Under the pieces are notes generated by a model, which was not told the origin of the DNA, did no database searches, and worked only from the letters and a program-made list of their open reading frames with translations. A program made the translations under genes and the position numbers. A stretch of DNA of 64,000 nucleotides from Zanthoxylum bungeanum. Lineage: Eukaryota > Streptophyta > Magnoliopsida > Sapindales > Rutaceae. Positions 44,100 through 56,403 of the stretch are shown here, piece by piece (positions within the stretch are counted from its first letter, which is position 1; each line of letters opens with the position of its first letter). The stretch is from assembly GCA_019454045.1 (NCBI GenBank), contig SKCR01025344.1, positions 62,001 through 126,000 on the forward strand. The letters run 5' to 3'.

Positions 44100-45599
44100 A
44101 TGTTGCCTTCCATAAACTAGTGTCCAAACTTTGTTGGTATACATGGAATCCATTTCGGACTTCATGGCTTCTTGCCATAAAACGAAGTCGATACCTTGTA
44201 TTGCTTCCTCATACGTAGCCGGTTCATCTTACTCAATGAGATTAATGTCTACATGAGGTAAGATCAGAAACCCATACCTCTCAGGTTGTTTTCCGACTCT
44301 CTCCGAATTACGTGGTTCTTGTGTATTAGAAGATTGTGGAACAGTCTCATCCCTGATGGACTGTTCATGTTCCGTGAGGGGGTCGGTGCCAGGAACAATG
44401 TCACTCCGATTTTTATCGAGTTCTACTTTCCTCCCACTTACCACTGCATTTGTAAATTCCTTTTCTAGGAAAATTGCATAAAGAGCAACAAATATTTTGT
44501 TCTCTTGTGGGTTATAGAAGTAATATCTTTTGGTTTCCCTAGGCTAACCTACAAATAGGCACTTATCCGATTTATGTTCTAGTTTGGTACTATCCAAATG
44601 TTTAACGTATGCCCAGCATCCCCAAATCTCCAGGAATGAGAAACCCGGTTTCTTTCCTGTCCATATCTCATATGGAGTCTGTCCAACAGACTTTGATGGA
44701 ACCTTATTCAAAATAAGTATTGCATTGTTTAATGCGTATCCCCAGAAGGAAATTGGTAGCTCTGTGCGACTCATCATTGACCTAACCATGTCCAACAAAG
44801 TTCGGTTTCTCCGTTCGGACACACCGTTCAATTTAGGTGTTCCAGGAGGAGTCCATTATGAAAGAATACCATATTATTTTAAGTAATCTTGAAACTCATT
44901 GCTTAAGTATTCTCCACCACGGTCCGACCGCAATGTTTTAATACTTTTGCCAGTCTATTTTTTTACTTCGTGTCGAAACTCTTTGAATTTCTCAAAAGTT
45001 TCTGACTTGTGTTTCATAAGATACACATAACCATAACGCGATGCATCATCCATAAGGTAAAGTATTCGAAGTATCCACCTCTAGCCTGGCTAGACATGGG
45101 CCCCCATACGTCACTATGAACGATGGCTAACAGCTCGGTGGCACGTATACCTTTACCACTAAAAAATATTTTAGGCATTTTACCTAACAAATAATATTTG
45201 CAGACATCATATAAATTAGGATCAAATCCGTCCAAATATCCATTCATCGAAATAGTGGATATACGAGTCTTGTTAATGTATCCCAGATGACAATGCCACA
45301 AATAAGTTTCATTTGTTTTACTCAGTTGGAGCTGTACATATTTCAATATCATTTTTATATACAAAACACCCAGTGTTCCGGAATACAAAGGTATACCCGC
45401 TTCGGGTTAAACTAGATACAGAGATGATATTCCTAGTCAAACTAGGTACAAAATAACAGTCGCCTAATGTAAGTACATGCCTCGAGGGTAGATCCAAAAC
45501 ATAGGTGCCAACGGCGAAAACAGCGACTCTCGTCCCATTTCTGACTTGTAGGTCGATCTCACCTGAAGCCAGTCTCCTGCTAATATGTAGATCCTGCAC
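44100..45599 (-). pseudogene. Copia 1 pre-integrase and integrase
   Basis: The pre-integrase region 45599-45318 has GTYVLDLPSRHVLTLGDCYF and RNIISVSSLTRSGYTF. The zinc-binding H and C region is LWHCHLGYINKTRI (about 45290). The core begins LLAIVHSDVWGPMS, with the first Asp, near 45120. The third-acidic region is NGVSERRNRTLLDMVRSMMS at 44831-44770, then WGYALNNAILILNKVPSKSV and PYEIWTGKKP. The tail 44444-44229 is the variable linker to RT with ERYGFLI. Frameshifts near 45380, 45010 and 44550. Confidence 0.87.
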
Positions 45600-45670
45600 A
45601 TCAGTACATATGTGAGTACCACATCCAGTATCAAAAATCTAATTTTTTAAACCAGTAGTGGACATGTTTA
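45600..45670 (-). pseudogene. Copia 1 aspartic protease active site
   Basis: The minus strand encodes IFDTGCGTHICTD, with the Asp-Thr-Gly triad intact at 45632-45621, in frame with the following pre-integrase fragment. A stop lies just upstream, and gag is in a different frame. Confidence 0.75.
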
Positions 45671-46555
45671 TTTCAATAACAAACATACATGAAGCCGGAG
45701 CCTTGCCCGCCTTCGCTTTAAGTTAGCCTTATACTTACGGCAGTCACGCTTCCAGTGACTCAGTTTTCCACAGTGTAGGCAGACGTCTTGGGATTTTTCC
45801 TTTGTCTTCCCAGAATACTGTGACGATTGAGCCTTGCCCATCTTCTTCTTTTTCTTCACACCCCCAGAAAGCTTCGGACAAGCCTTGGCCTTCTTGGATG
45901 TCGAAGTAAGATGAGTCTTGCGCTTCATGCCTTTCAGAAGCTCTGGCTCTACCTCTTTCAGCATAGCCATTAACTATCCAAGAGTTTTCTCTTGGTTCAT
46001 CATATTATAGTTCATGGCGAACCCGCCCTAGCAATCGGGCAGAGACTGTAAGATCAAATCTATTGAAGTCTCGGCCTCAAAGGTAATGCCCAATTGACCT
46101 AACTGTTCGATGTCAGCAATCATCTCCGACACGTACTGTTCGACAGATGTACCCTCTGACATTCGAGAGCGAAAGAGCTTCTTCTGTAAATCACACTTCT
46201 GAGATCTAAGATTAGATCTATGAAGATCCTTCAACTTCAACATCATCGCATAAGGATCTAATCCCTTGTTCTGATGATGAAATTGAGGAGTCATTGCAGC
46301 AAGCATAATGGATTGAGCAGTAGAGTTATCATCACGATTAGTCTTCCAAAGCTCATGCTCTACTGGCTGCTCAAGTCCGGGCTCAGGCCTGAGAGGTCTC
46401 TCTATAACATAGAGCAACGTCTCAGCTCCCAGGACTATCTTGAGATTCATTTCCCAGTCTGGAAAATTTGCGCCGTTAAAGACATTCTCGCCAATGATTA
46501 TGTCCCTAACGCTAATCTTTCCAGCCATCTTGATTGCTATAGTCCAACTATCCAA
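45668..46555 (-). pseudogene. Copia 1 gag
   Basis: Start at 46555 (MDSWTIAIKMAGKISVRDI). The capsid part follows the copia UBN2-type plan: LDGANFPDWEMNL-type entry, ELWKTNRDDN, ARSIMLAAM-like text, HRSNLRSQKCDLQKKLFRSR, GTSVEQYVSEMIADIEQL and LILQSLPDC. Two in-frame TAG codons at about 46026 and 45973 interrupt an otherwise continuous frame. It resumes to the zinc knuckle CLHCGKLSHWKRDC (CX2CX4HX4C) near 45770, preceded by a Lys-rich stretch. It is nearly whole: only the two stops break the frame over about 295 codons. Confidence 0.88.
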
Positions 46556-46559
46556 TCAA

Positions 46560-48750
46560 ATATTTCGGGTACACTCAAATGCAATGGTTACTATAGTCCA
46601 ACTATATAACAAACTACAAATGGAGTAGTGTTGAGTACAGTCTAATTGTTCAATGAAAATAATAAAATTAATATTAGTTCGACTAATATATATAATGACG
46701 ATAAATAATAAAAGAGCGCGCATTTTAGCGAGTATTAAACGAAATTGCAAATTTAATATTAGCCTCTAACCCTCCGTTGAGTACTCGGGAAACCTAGTTT
46801 CCTAGTGGGCTAGGATCCTGTTGAATAATACACAACCTTGACTTTGGCCAACAAGCTGTATAAAATTTAACTAGGTAGATCTCTAAGATCATTTGGATCT
46901 CATCCAATTCCTAGATCCGGTAGGTGGACATCCAAGTCCGAAATATATATCCAGTATATTTCCTAACTTTTTCCTCTGAATCAACTAAGCATTGGCTTTG
47001 GCTCAACAAGTTAATGATTCCAGTTAAGCGCGACCTATGACAGTGGGAAAACTTCATAATCCACGTCGATGAACAGAAGTGACCTTGACTTTAGCCAACA
47101 AGTCACAACTGCCCAAGACATGCGATGTTAACAAAGCTTTCATGGTTCAAACACATCCGCGATAGACAATGATCTTGACTTTGGCCAACAAATCAAAGCC
47201 AATCTTGGATCTTGAGAGAGAACCACTCAATGGAAGGAAACGCTTAATATTAAAAGTGAGGGCGTTTTCATAAATTGGCAACCAATTTATTATCTTTGAT
47301 TAGGTCTCATCATACACCTTTAAACATGCATTCTAAAAGCATAATAAGGCGCGATAAATTTAATAATGATATGCGGATGGATATATACAATTTTTTCCTA
47401 GAATAAATCTCTCTCTCTTCCTCTCTCCCGCTAGCACTTTATATTCTTCTAAAACCCAATTACATAACACTATAAGAAACCTCATTTACATTGAGGGGAA
47501 TTGGTGAGAAGATAAAATACAATGAGAATGAGAGGTGATAAGCTGGACGCGTAGGTCCAATTTCAAATAAATACCATATTTACAACAATTTCCAAAATTG
47601 CCCCACCAATCTAATATCCATCTGATATATATTATTCAAACAAATACATCCAAGCATTCACACATCGCATGTTATCAATCAATCTAATCCAATTAATTAA
47701 TTCTTCAATTATTAACCATCCAATGTTCATACAACGATTTGATTTGCGCGAGTCCAACTCATTTAAGAATAAATACTCAAAGTAAGTATTCTTGAATTAT
47801 ATCGAACTACAATATTAAATCCAATTTTAATTGTATTCAATACTAATTCAAGTTTAATTCCAAATTAAACAATTATACTTATTTTATTAATGCCTTTTTA
47901 GACTTGGATTTCAAATCCAATCCAAATGGCTTTAAAGGCCCATTTAGCATCCAATGCCAATTTGATTAGGTCCAATGGGTTTTAATTAATTCTTTAGGCA
48001 TAGACTTTTGGCCATTATAGATCAAACCCATAATGCCTTGGCCCATTTAGGAATCACCATATGCCAAAAATTAAATTTTGGCCCATTAGGCCCAATTAAA
48101 TTATTAAAGGCATAAAATTCATATATTAGACTTTTATGGAAATGGTTTAGGCCCAATTGATCCAACCCAATTGTCCAAAACCAAACTTGGCCCAACCAAG
48201 CACATTAATCCAAATATGACCAAATTAGCCCAATTGGTATTTTAGGGACTAAGTTAAATTAATACAATATTCCAAATATCACATTAATTCTAATTAAAGT
48301 ATAATTAACACAATTAATTAATTAATCTAACATTTCCAAAATATTAATTAATCTAATTAATCATGCTTAATCATTCCAATTCATGTCCAACACAAATTGA
48401 AGCAAAATCAAGTCTTCCAACAACATGCTCATTCACGGAAATTACATTAAATTAAAATTTAATTTGATTCCAATCCAATTAAATCAACATTCAACATTTA
48501 TTTCATGCCATTAACACATCCAAGTGTCTAATTTTAAAAATTCACCATGAGATAATCTTATGGTAGTTTCAGCCAAGGTTAGGGATTTGGGGAAATTTGA
48601 TTTAATTAATTTTTCAACAATCCATTAATGCACAACTCTAAGTTATCATCATTTAACATCAACCAAACACTCAATTTTGAATTTACATGCTCCAAGCAAA
48701 AATACCCAAATAACGTTTATGAACCCTAGAATTCCAAATCACATTTAGAA
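46560..48750 (-). other. Copia 1 leader
   Basis: About 2.2 kb between primer site and gag with no supported gene. It contains three ttgactttggccaacaa motifs (46854, 47086, 47173) and a fourth degenerate one near 46994, polypyrimidine and Gly/Pro-free AT-rich text, many aattaatt-type palindromes, and repeated ggcccaatt words (47930-48240). Confidence 0.75.
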
Positions 48751-48764
48751 GGCTCTAGATACCA
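48751..48764 (-). other. Primer binding site of copia 1
   Basis: The minus strand reads TGGTATCTAGAGCC. The usual initiator-Met site is TGGTATCAGAGC; here one T is inserted. Copia 2 has TGGCATCTAGAGC with the same insertion. Confidence 0.85.
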
Positions 48765-48765
48765 T

Positions 48766-50526
48766 TGTTAGTCTCTAAGACATGCTTCCAAGATCCTAAA
48801 CATGATTTTAGTGTGAATTAATCAAGTAAAGTTACGGAAATACTTACATTGATTTAGGGATAAATTTCAAAAAAAATCCTTTGTAGGATGAAGCTCCAAG
48901 CTTGTTGATTTATTGTTTGGTCCTTGGGTGAGTTTCCCTAACACCTCATAAGACTCTCCAAGTGCTAGCTCGTAGAAATTTTGAAGTAAAATTTTCAGAA
49001 AGAAGCTCATGGCAATGGCTAGAGGAAGAAGAGAGAGTTTTTCAATTTCAAAAATTGGTAGTTGTGAGTGATTAAAGGAATCAATTAATAATGCCAACCA
49101 CTTCCATCAATGTAAGACATTTGATATAAGTCATGGGTCCTACCATATTTAAATTCAAAATTTAAATTGGCTTCTCCAACACACAACTAAGTTTGGGCCC
49201 GGGTTCATTTAATTCTGAATTAAACGAATTTGTCATCACGATATAATTAAATCTAATTTAATTAAAGAATTATGCCTAGGAAAATTATTACGATAGTCGC
49301 TTACGAATTAATTCCAAATTAATTCGTTCGCCCGAATTAAAATCCAATTTTAATTTCGTATTGAAATCCAATTTCAATTAATATATCCGATAAATTTATT
49401 TTATCGATTAATTCTAAATTAATCGCGTTATCTCTTCTATATGAATTTAATCCCAGATTAATTCTTACCGCAATTAATCCCAGATTAATCTTCTCTCTCA
49501 TAATTAATCCCAGATTATTTCTATTTGAGTCAAATGTCATTGGTGAATCTTGGGAAGCGACCTAAGAGATTACGGGATATGTTGGCAATAAATACGGTCA
49601 TCGGACCATTTGAACACATGCGTACCCTGTACCACGTTCTCACTGATTTACAAGATATGGTTGGCTTATAGCAAAGCACCATGCCTACCCAATTCTCCAG
49701 AAATATTCGCCGAGGAATATCATATGTATCAGGTGTAGTAATACAATATAATGCGTACTACGATCCATTATCGGGTGTCACATGCTAGGCCTAGGGCTGG
49801 CTCTGTGTCTGCCCCGTACGAAGCATATATCGGATCCCAAGTAACTAGTCTCTGTAATCGAAAAGTCATGACCTAGTCATACTTTCCCGATAGCTGCAGC
49901 TTTTAAGAGTACTAGTTCTGTATCTTGTGTGACCATCATCTCCATATGACTGAAGTGATACTCTCATTTTGACAACACATCCAATATACTACGATTCTCA
50001 GAAACCCAATAGAGGCGTACACAGAACCTGTTAAAGCTCCAGACGACTAATATCAAAGTAAACTGATTGTCGCAAGTAATAACGATGTAAGTCTCAGGTT
50101 AAAGATCACGTACACCTACCCTGATTCGGATTCCCATAGACACATAGTCATACTAACAATGGGATTCCGAAGGGGTCTATCCAAAGCGAAACTGTTCCCG
50201 GTCCAACGGCTAACAAAACCTCTTACACTTGCATAAGTATCCAATACCTAAATATATGAGAACTATGCCCTTAAGCTTCCATAACCCGCACAAGTCTCGA
50301 TAATACTATGACTATGGATATTTAATGATTAAATCGTTCGTGGATTAATATTGTCTCATATCTTATTAATCTGATTTAACCATATGGACTTTTATCATTA
50401 ATATATATCCAAGTAATCCAATTACAATAATGATAAAATAGCAATTTCTTTTGTAACATGGTTAATTTATACAAAAACAAAATGTCTTTTACAAATAGTG
50501 ATGATATGGGTTCTATTTGTCCAACA
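48766..50526 (-). mobile_element. Copia 1 5' LTR
   Basis: TGTTAGTCTC... to ...GTCCAACA, 1761 bases. In the first 140 aligned bases it differs from the left LTR at about eight positions. It carries the same palindrome cluster at about 49253-49515. Confidence 0.9.
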
Positions 50527-50990
50527 TGGGCTTTGTTCCCGAACTATTCTGAGTGTGATGGTGAGGTGCTTCGATCCATGGTCTTTGTTCCTGAACCATC
50601 TGAGTGTGAGATGTTTCGATCTCTGGGCTTTGTTCCCGAACTGAGTTGAGTTTATGGTGTTTTGGTCCACCTGTGTGACTTTTTAGTCCTGCTGGGGATT
50701 TTTTCTGTGATGATGAGGTGCTAATTTTGGCCTCTAGGATTCATTCCCAAACTTTTGATAATGTGGGCCTTGACCCTGGGATTCATTCCCATAACTGTTG
50801 ATAATATGGGTGGTGGGGCACCTCGTCCCCTGATCTGTCCTCATTCTCGAGGCTCCTCTCCATTCTTGGAGTTGCTCATCCGCATTCCCGAGGTTGTTCT
50901 CCATTCCCAGAGTGCCATTCTCGGCTTGCTCGTCCTCATTTCCGATGAGTTGCTCGTCCTCATTCCCGAGGTGTTGCTCGTCCTTGCCAC
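50527..50990. repeat. LARD2 minisatellite, right part
   Basis: The array resumes with gggctttgttcccgaactat directly after copia 1 and degenerates past 50700. It ends in short repeats of gctcgtcctcattcccgagg (50820-50985). Confidence 0.88.
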
Positions 50991-51178
50991 TTTTCTTTTT
51001 CTTCAAAACCTGTGAACATAAAACAAAAATTTTGTATATGCGACATGTATACATATATGCATGGATGCATTCCCTATTCTGATGGGTTTTCTTTGTCCAA
51101 TTGGCTTGATGTCATCCATGATTAGGTTTTCCTCGTGCTAGAGGTTTTTCTTCACCTCTTTAGGAATCCTCTTGGCCT

Positions 51179-51514
51179 TTGGTGTCTTTTGCCTGTAAAA
51201 GTCTTTGGTCGCCCTTGGGTCTGCTTGCAGTTTCTTTTTGCCAATTCTCCTCTAGTGATTGCTCAGTTATATTTGGTCTTAAGGCTCAAGGTCCCGTTCT
51301 GTCCCTTATTCGCGGGGTGGTAGACTGGTCGCCCCTAGACCTGGCTCAGCTTTCTGCTCTTCGCTACCTGCACTGGGTCATGATGGATTACACCTTTGTG
51401 AAATCGGCCTCATCCTTTTGGGATACTGAAAATCATGTCTTCCGATTCCCAGAGTTTGAAATATGCCATCTCTCTGAGGAGTTTCCTGCCATTCTCAGCT
51501 TGTTTTTCTCTTAA
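51179..51514 (+). CDS. Antisense ORF in LARD2, possibly DUF7745-like
   Basis: An open frame of 111 codons on the strand opposite to gag, between gag and the minisatellite. The C-terminal part SALRYLHWVMMDYTFVKSAS, FWDTENHVFRFPEFEICHLS, EEFPAIL resembles the FWD...HVFRFG..EL.PT.EEF.A.L pattern of plant mobile-element domains (DUF7745 and plant mobile domain families, from memory). The N-terminal half is not recognised. Antisense ORFs in this position are documented for Tat-lineage elements. It ends shortly after the conserved motif, so it is at most a fragment. The start codon is uncertain. Confidence 0.35.
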   Translation: MVSFACKSLWSPLGLLAVSFCQFSSSDCSVIFGLKAQGPVLSLIRGVVDWSPLDLAQLSALRYLHWVMMDYTFVKSASSFWDTENHVFRFPEFEICHLSEEFPAILSLFFS

Positions 51515-51539
51515 ATTAGACTTCATTACTCGTCACTAT

Positions 51540-52375
51540 GTGATGTGGAATTCTGTATCGACATACTATATTACGGGCTAGAAATAGTCCCAACAGTCAC
51601 ACATATTATTGTCCTCAAAGAATGCCCAGTAATGAAACCAAAGAACCTTCAAAACACTCAATTCAACTCAAATCCAAGTCTTTGAATAAATTATCTAAGT
51701 CAGACTCACAGTGTGTGTGTGTTTGTGTGCAAAGGTTCATTTACAGCTTGATTCCTAGGTAAGCCAACTCAATGATTTCATTTAAAAATTGGGATCGACG
51801 GGTCAAACCAACCTAGATGTCTCAATTATGCTCTGCAATTGCTTTTCTGTGCTCAATGTGGTATAATTTTCTTTTTCTTTTCTTTTGTCTCTCTGTTTTT
51901 TTTTCCAACACACCTACCCTTTAAGGTAGCATTTCTCCTCATGGTGGTCCTAATACTCGCCCATGGGTAGCTTCATGCTTATCGGTTATAGGTGGTTTAT
52001 TTTTTTTCTTTAGAGACTTTTCTTTTATTTTTAACCATACCACACATCATACACACAAGCAAATCAGGATAGACATCTAAGCAAACGATCATTCATCGAC
52101 CTGTAATTTCTTCAACTAGTCACTTTGCCAATTACTAAGATTTTCACCGCTAAAAACCTATAATTAAGTTGTTACGAGTCTAACATAGATCAACTACTCA
52201 AAGTATCAGATAAAAGTACATCAAGAACTTATAGTTTCTAAGATTTCACCCTAAAGCAAACAATTTCATCATTGGACTTATGCTTAATTATTAAGGACTA
52301 AAAACAAACAAACCTTTTTTTTCCTCGCTGAATTTCCTTTTTCTTTTCTGTTTCATCTTCACTGTTGCTATCCCG
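51540..52375. other. LARD2 spacer, unexplained
   Basis: About 830 bases with no counterpart in LARD1. A gtgtgtgtgtgt tract at 51713-51724, C+T-rich stretches, no ORF, no terminal inverted repeats that I can see. Confidence 0.55.
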
Positions 52376-52379
52376 TATC

Positions 52380-52985
52380 CTCATGCAAGAAGCCTAATGG
52401 TTGAGATTTTGGGAGGACAAAGCTTTCGGGCATGCCGGAGTTGATCATGTAGGTGGGTGGTGGAACGGAGTAGTAGTTTGATAGAGGGATTCTGTGTGTA
52501 TTGGGTTGTTCTTTTTCCGGGTCGGGTATTTTATGGGTGTCAATGAGGTCCTAGATCTCATGCCTAAGGCGGGTGTAGTAGTTAGTTTTGTTGCCTTTTT
52601 ACAGATGGAAGTAACAGTATAGGTTTAGGTCGAGGTAGTGTGGCACAGAGTTTGGAAGTGGTTTAGGTTCTAAGGGATTTAGGAGTCCTTGCCTCTTCAG
52701 CTCTTCAAACACCTTTGACAAAGGTCTACCAAAATTGGAGTAACAGTATAGGTTTAGGTCGAGGTAGTGTGGCACAGGGTTTGCGACCCCATAAGAAGCG
52801 GGCTTGGTCCCTGAAGGCCCCCCTATGGTCTTTCTATTCTGGCCGTAAAACTTTCTGTTTCTCACTATACACAATAGTGTTAGACTGGCCAAAGCGTTGG
52901 TCAAAGCTTGTAGTTGTTCGGTAATTTTGGTGATGTTGGACTCCATTTGATCCATGCGAGAATCTTCACTGCTTGACGCATTCAT
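52380..52985 (-). pseudogene. LARD2 gag, core deleted
   Basis: It starts MNASSSEDSRMDQMES...ITEQLQALT like LARD1 gag, then jumps at about residue 42 to RNRKFYGQNRKTIGG, the basic stretch that in LARD1 lies 250 codons later. The capsid core is thus missing. A short block VPHYLDLNLYCY occurs twice (52745-52780 and 52605-52640), a tandem duplication. The region 52600-52380 matches the LARD1 gag tail (13700-13510) with stops. It cannot form a capsid; RNA packaging would need Gag from elsewhere. Confidence 0.85.
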
Positions 52986-53504
52986 GCTTGATATACTTTA
53001 TTTGACAAGTCTTTCTTCTTCTGTAACCCAACGGATATCTATGATGGCTTTTAAAACAATGAGTTAGCATGATGCATGTATGCATGCGATGCATGAGATG
53101 CATGTGGTTATCAAAACAGCATATATCCTTCCGACCTTATTCCTCCCACACATGTGGTAAGTCCATTTATGTCCTATATATGGGTTATTTTATGCACCAA
53201 TGTGGGGTACACAAAATCGTTCTCTCCTACGCTACAAGGGTGAACCTTGGCTACCTCAGTCCCTTTCCATCGGTAAAAGACAAAGACCGCCCATTTACAA
53301 TATTGACTAAGCCTATTATGGGGATCGTTCCATTTTCTAGAATCGACGAATTGGGCCCTCGGTAATCACGGTTGTGGGGATGGATTTGGAGATATCCAAA
53401 AGTATACAAATATTCTATAACAAGGCGTACCCTTCCTGGAAGAAAGCCAGTGCGAATATCAGACTAATGCATTTGGCATATTCAGATCATGTTTGGACCT
53501 TCTA

Positions 53505-53830
53505 AGCCCATCAAGGTTTTCATACAAGTTGGCCCGTTATCATTTTAAATCGTTCAATCAGATTATCGCGAGGTGCAAACTTGTCCCAGTTGAAAAGGCC
53601 CAACAGGTTTACACTTTTGCGATAAGGTGGCGAAACAACTTCAAATGATAAGGGGCCTAAAAACAAAATGGTACGTCATCATTATGAAAACTTTTGGCCC
53701 AATCGTCATAAGATACAAACTCGTCACAGTTTAAGTGGCCCAACAATTTTGCATCCTATAATGAGAGGCCTAAATGGATTCAAATGATAATGGTCCCAAA
53801 CACAAGCATAGGGGTAGCTTCTAGAGGACA
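53505..53830 (-). repeat. LARD2 leader: two hairpin units
   Basis: Unit 1: arms ttatcgc and gtgcaaacttgt, loop cccagttgaaaaggccca (53585-53602), arms acaggtttacac and gcgataa. Unit 2: aaactcgt, loop cacagtttaagtggccca, acaattttg, with outer pairing around tcataagatac/gcatcctata. The design is the same as in LARD1. Confidence 0.82.
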
Positions 53831-54137
53831 TATAACTATGGTTCATATGTGGGCTTATAAGGGTATGGATAAAGGCTCCCGCCGGTGAAGAGTTGCTCAC
53901 AACTAGGTCTCCCCACTCAAGGGTTCGAGCGACCAAGTGAACACGCCTTTTTTATACCCTAGGGTACGTGCCAACGAGTGATGGTCATCACATAATGATC
54001 CGCCGCCTTGAGTGAAAGCGACTTCACGATACATGACGCCATCAGGGTAAAAAAAGGTATGCATAATATCTGAGACTTGGGTAACCAATTCCAAAGCCAC
54101 GGACACTACAAGGCATTGTTTCGGGGTTGATTCTCTA

Positions 54138-54155
54138 TCCCCAGTTGAGTCGCCA
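54138..54155 (-). other. Primer binding site of LARD2
   Basis: The minus strand reads TGGCGACTCAACTGGGGA, one base different from LARD1. Confidence 0.85.
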
Positions 54156-54157
54156 TC

Positions 54158-54370
54158 TGTAGGAGTGAAACGAGGATTACCGATATGCCTATAATGCTCG
54201 GCGACCACGACACTGTTGGGCTCACAGTCCATAGAGAGTACGGAGTAGCCCGCGGGGGACTAAGCCGGAGAATAAAGGAGTCGCCACCCAATGTGAACTG
54301 GGAAAATATTTAAGGCCGCACTCACCCCTCGCAAGGGAAGACCTCAAACCATTGGGTTCGGAATGGTCCA
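54158..54370 (-). mobile_element. LARD2 5' LTR, inner part
   Basis: TGTAGGAGTGAAACG..., matching 37478-37690. Cut at 54370 by copia 2; the last five bases gtcca are the left target copy. Confidence 0.9.
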
Positions 54371-56403
54371 TGTTGGTTTCTATTAAGGTCCCAATATCAA
54401 AAATAAGCATGAATCAAGTGCGAATACAAATCGAAGAAGTTACGGAATACTCACATCGATCGGTTGAGCGACGCGGAGGCAACAAAATCTAATTTTTCTG
54501 TCTTCCTTCACTGCTCGGAAGTGAGCAGTTCACAGCCCTCCATTTTCTGTTTTTGAGCTCCTAGAACAAGCTCCAAGCTTCGTCGAATGGTTCCCGGCTC
54601 ATGGGTGGACTTCCCTATCACCTTCACATGTCTCGTAAGTGTGCTAGCACTTGTGATTTTGCCACAAAATCCACTCTTGGCTTCCCACTGCACAAGGCAG
54701 TAACCAAAAACCCGTGAGGTTTTTACATAGCCCCTTGGGCGTGTTTTGGAAGAAAGAAAAAAAAAAGAGAAGATGAGAGAGAAGAGGGAAAAAGTGTATT
54801 AAATTTGTTTTCTAAAAACCAAATAAACATATACCATTTTTCTCTTTCAAAAGTCAAGCCATAAATGGCTCCAACCACTCCCATCACTCAATCACATCAA
54901 TCATAAGTTGTCAAGTCACATCACTCAAAGTGCAAGTGATTTGACGCTTGATGTGACACTAGATGCGACTAGCGATTTGACGATTGTTTTGACTAGCGTG
55001 CTGCACTCGAATTCGAAATGCGAATGCGCTCGCAAATAATCCCGGGCTCGGGTTTGCTAATTCCAAATTAAGGAATTTTCCTTTGCGTCGTAATTAAATG
55101 ATTACGCCTAGCAAAATCACTATTCACGTCGCTAACGAATTAATTCTAAATTAATTCGTTCGCCCGAATTAAAATCTAATTTTAATTCCGCTTCGAAATC
55201 TAATTTCGTTTAATATGTCAAATATATTAATTAATCGATTAATTCCAAATTAATCGTTATCTCTCTTTAATGATATTTTATCCCAGATAAAATATCTCTG
55301 CAATTAATCCCAGATTAATTTTCACTCTCCTCTAATTAATCCCAGATTAATATAGAGTGCGAGTCATACATCATCGATGAATGTTTGGGAAGCGACCCAT
55401 GAGATCCCCGGATATGTTGGCAGTAAATTCGGTCGTCGGACTATCCGAACACGTAAGTACCTCGTACTACGTTTATACCGATTTACAAGACAAGGTTGGC
55501 CTCTAGCAAAGCGCCATGCCTTCCTAATTCTCCGGAAATATCCTTACAGGAATAAAGGATCTATATCAGACGTAGTATATGTAGTATTGAGTATTTCTGT
55601 CCAGTATCAGATGGTCACGTGCTAGGTCTGGGGCTGGAATTGTGTCTGCCTCATACGAAGCACATGTCGGATGTCTGGTGACTAGTCTCTATAATCGGAT
55701 AAACATGACCTAGTCATAATATCCCAATAACAGCAGCATTTAAGAGAACCAGTCCCGTATCCTACGTGACCATCATCTCCATATGACTAGAGTGACACTT
55801 CCGTCTTGACATCACACCCAATACACTACGATTCTCAATATACCCAGCATTGGCGTACACAGAACCTGTTAAAGCCCTGGACGATCTCAACCAAAGTATA
55901 TTGATTGTCGCAAATATTAGCGGTGCAAGTCTCAGGTTAAGACCAAATACACCTACCCTGATTTTGGACTTCCATAGACACATAGTCATAATACCAATGG
56001 AATTCCGAGGGTCTATCCAGAGCGAAGCTGTTTCCCATACCATCGGTAAAACACAACCTCCTATTACACTTGCATGAGTATCATATACCCAAATATATGA
56101 GAACTATGTCGTTATGCCCTCACAACGCGCACAAGTGTAATACTAGTCTTTTACGCATTCATCGATGTCCAATCTCGATAATGCTCTTACTAGAGATATT
56201 TAATGATTTATCCTTCGTGGACTGATACTGTCTCATATCATTCTCCGTCCAGGAACAAATCATAGGGACCTTTCATCATTTATACATCTAGGTGATCTAA
56301 TCACAAATGATAAGAGTGCAATCTCCTTTGTCACATAGTTAATTTGTGCAACAACACCATGATCTGTAAAAATAGTGACGCTATGGGTCATAATTGTCCA
56401 ACA
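54371..56403 (-). mobile_element. Copia 2 3' LTR
   Basis: 2033 bases; about six mismatches to the partner in the first 120 aligned bases. Palindrome cluster at about 55134-55352. A purine tract aagtgggagat (minus) lies just inside at 56404-56414. Confidence 0.92.

Larger units (their letters stand above)
40906..50526 (-). mobile_element. Copia copy 1 (long-LTR Ty1/copia)
   Basis: LTRs at 40906-42693 and 48766-50526; a Met-type primer site beside the right LTR; a purine tract (ccaaatgagagaa on minus) beside the left. Gag, protease, integrase, RT and RNase H follow in Ty1/copia order on the minus strand. It is the best preserved copy of the family, yet frameshifted. It sits inside the LARD2 minisatellite. 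The outer end of the left LTR lacks about 20 terminal bases and no clean target duplication is visible. Confidence 0.92.

Noticed and set aside
54508..54693. Open frames beside the copia 2 LTR ends
   Set aside because: LTR sequence repeated at 61984-62322 with changed reading; no codon-level conservation.
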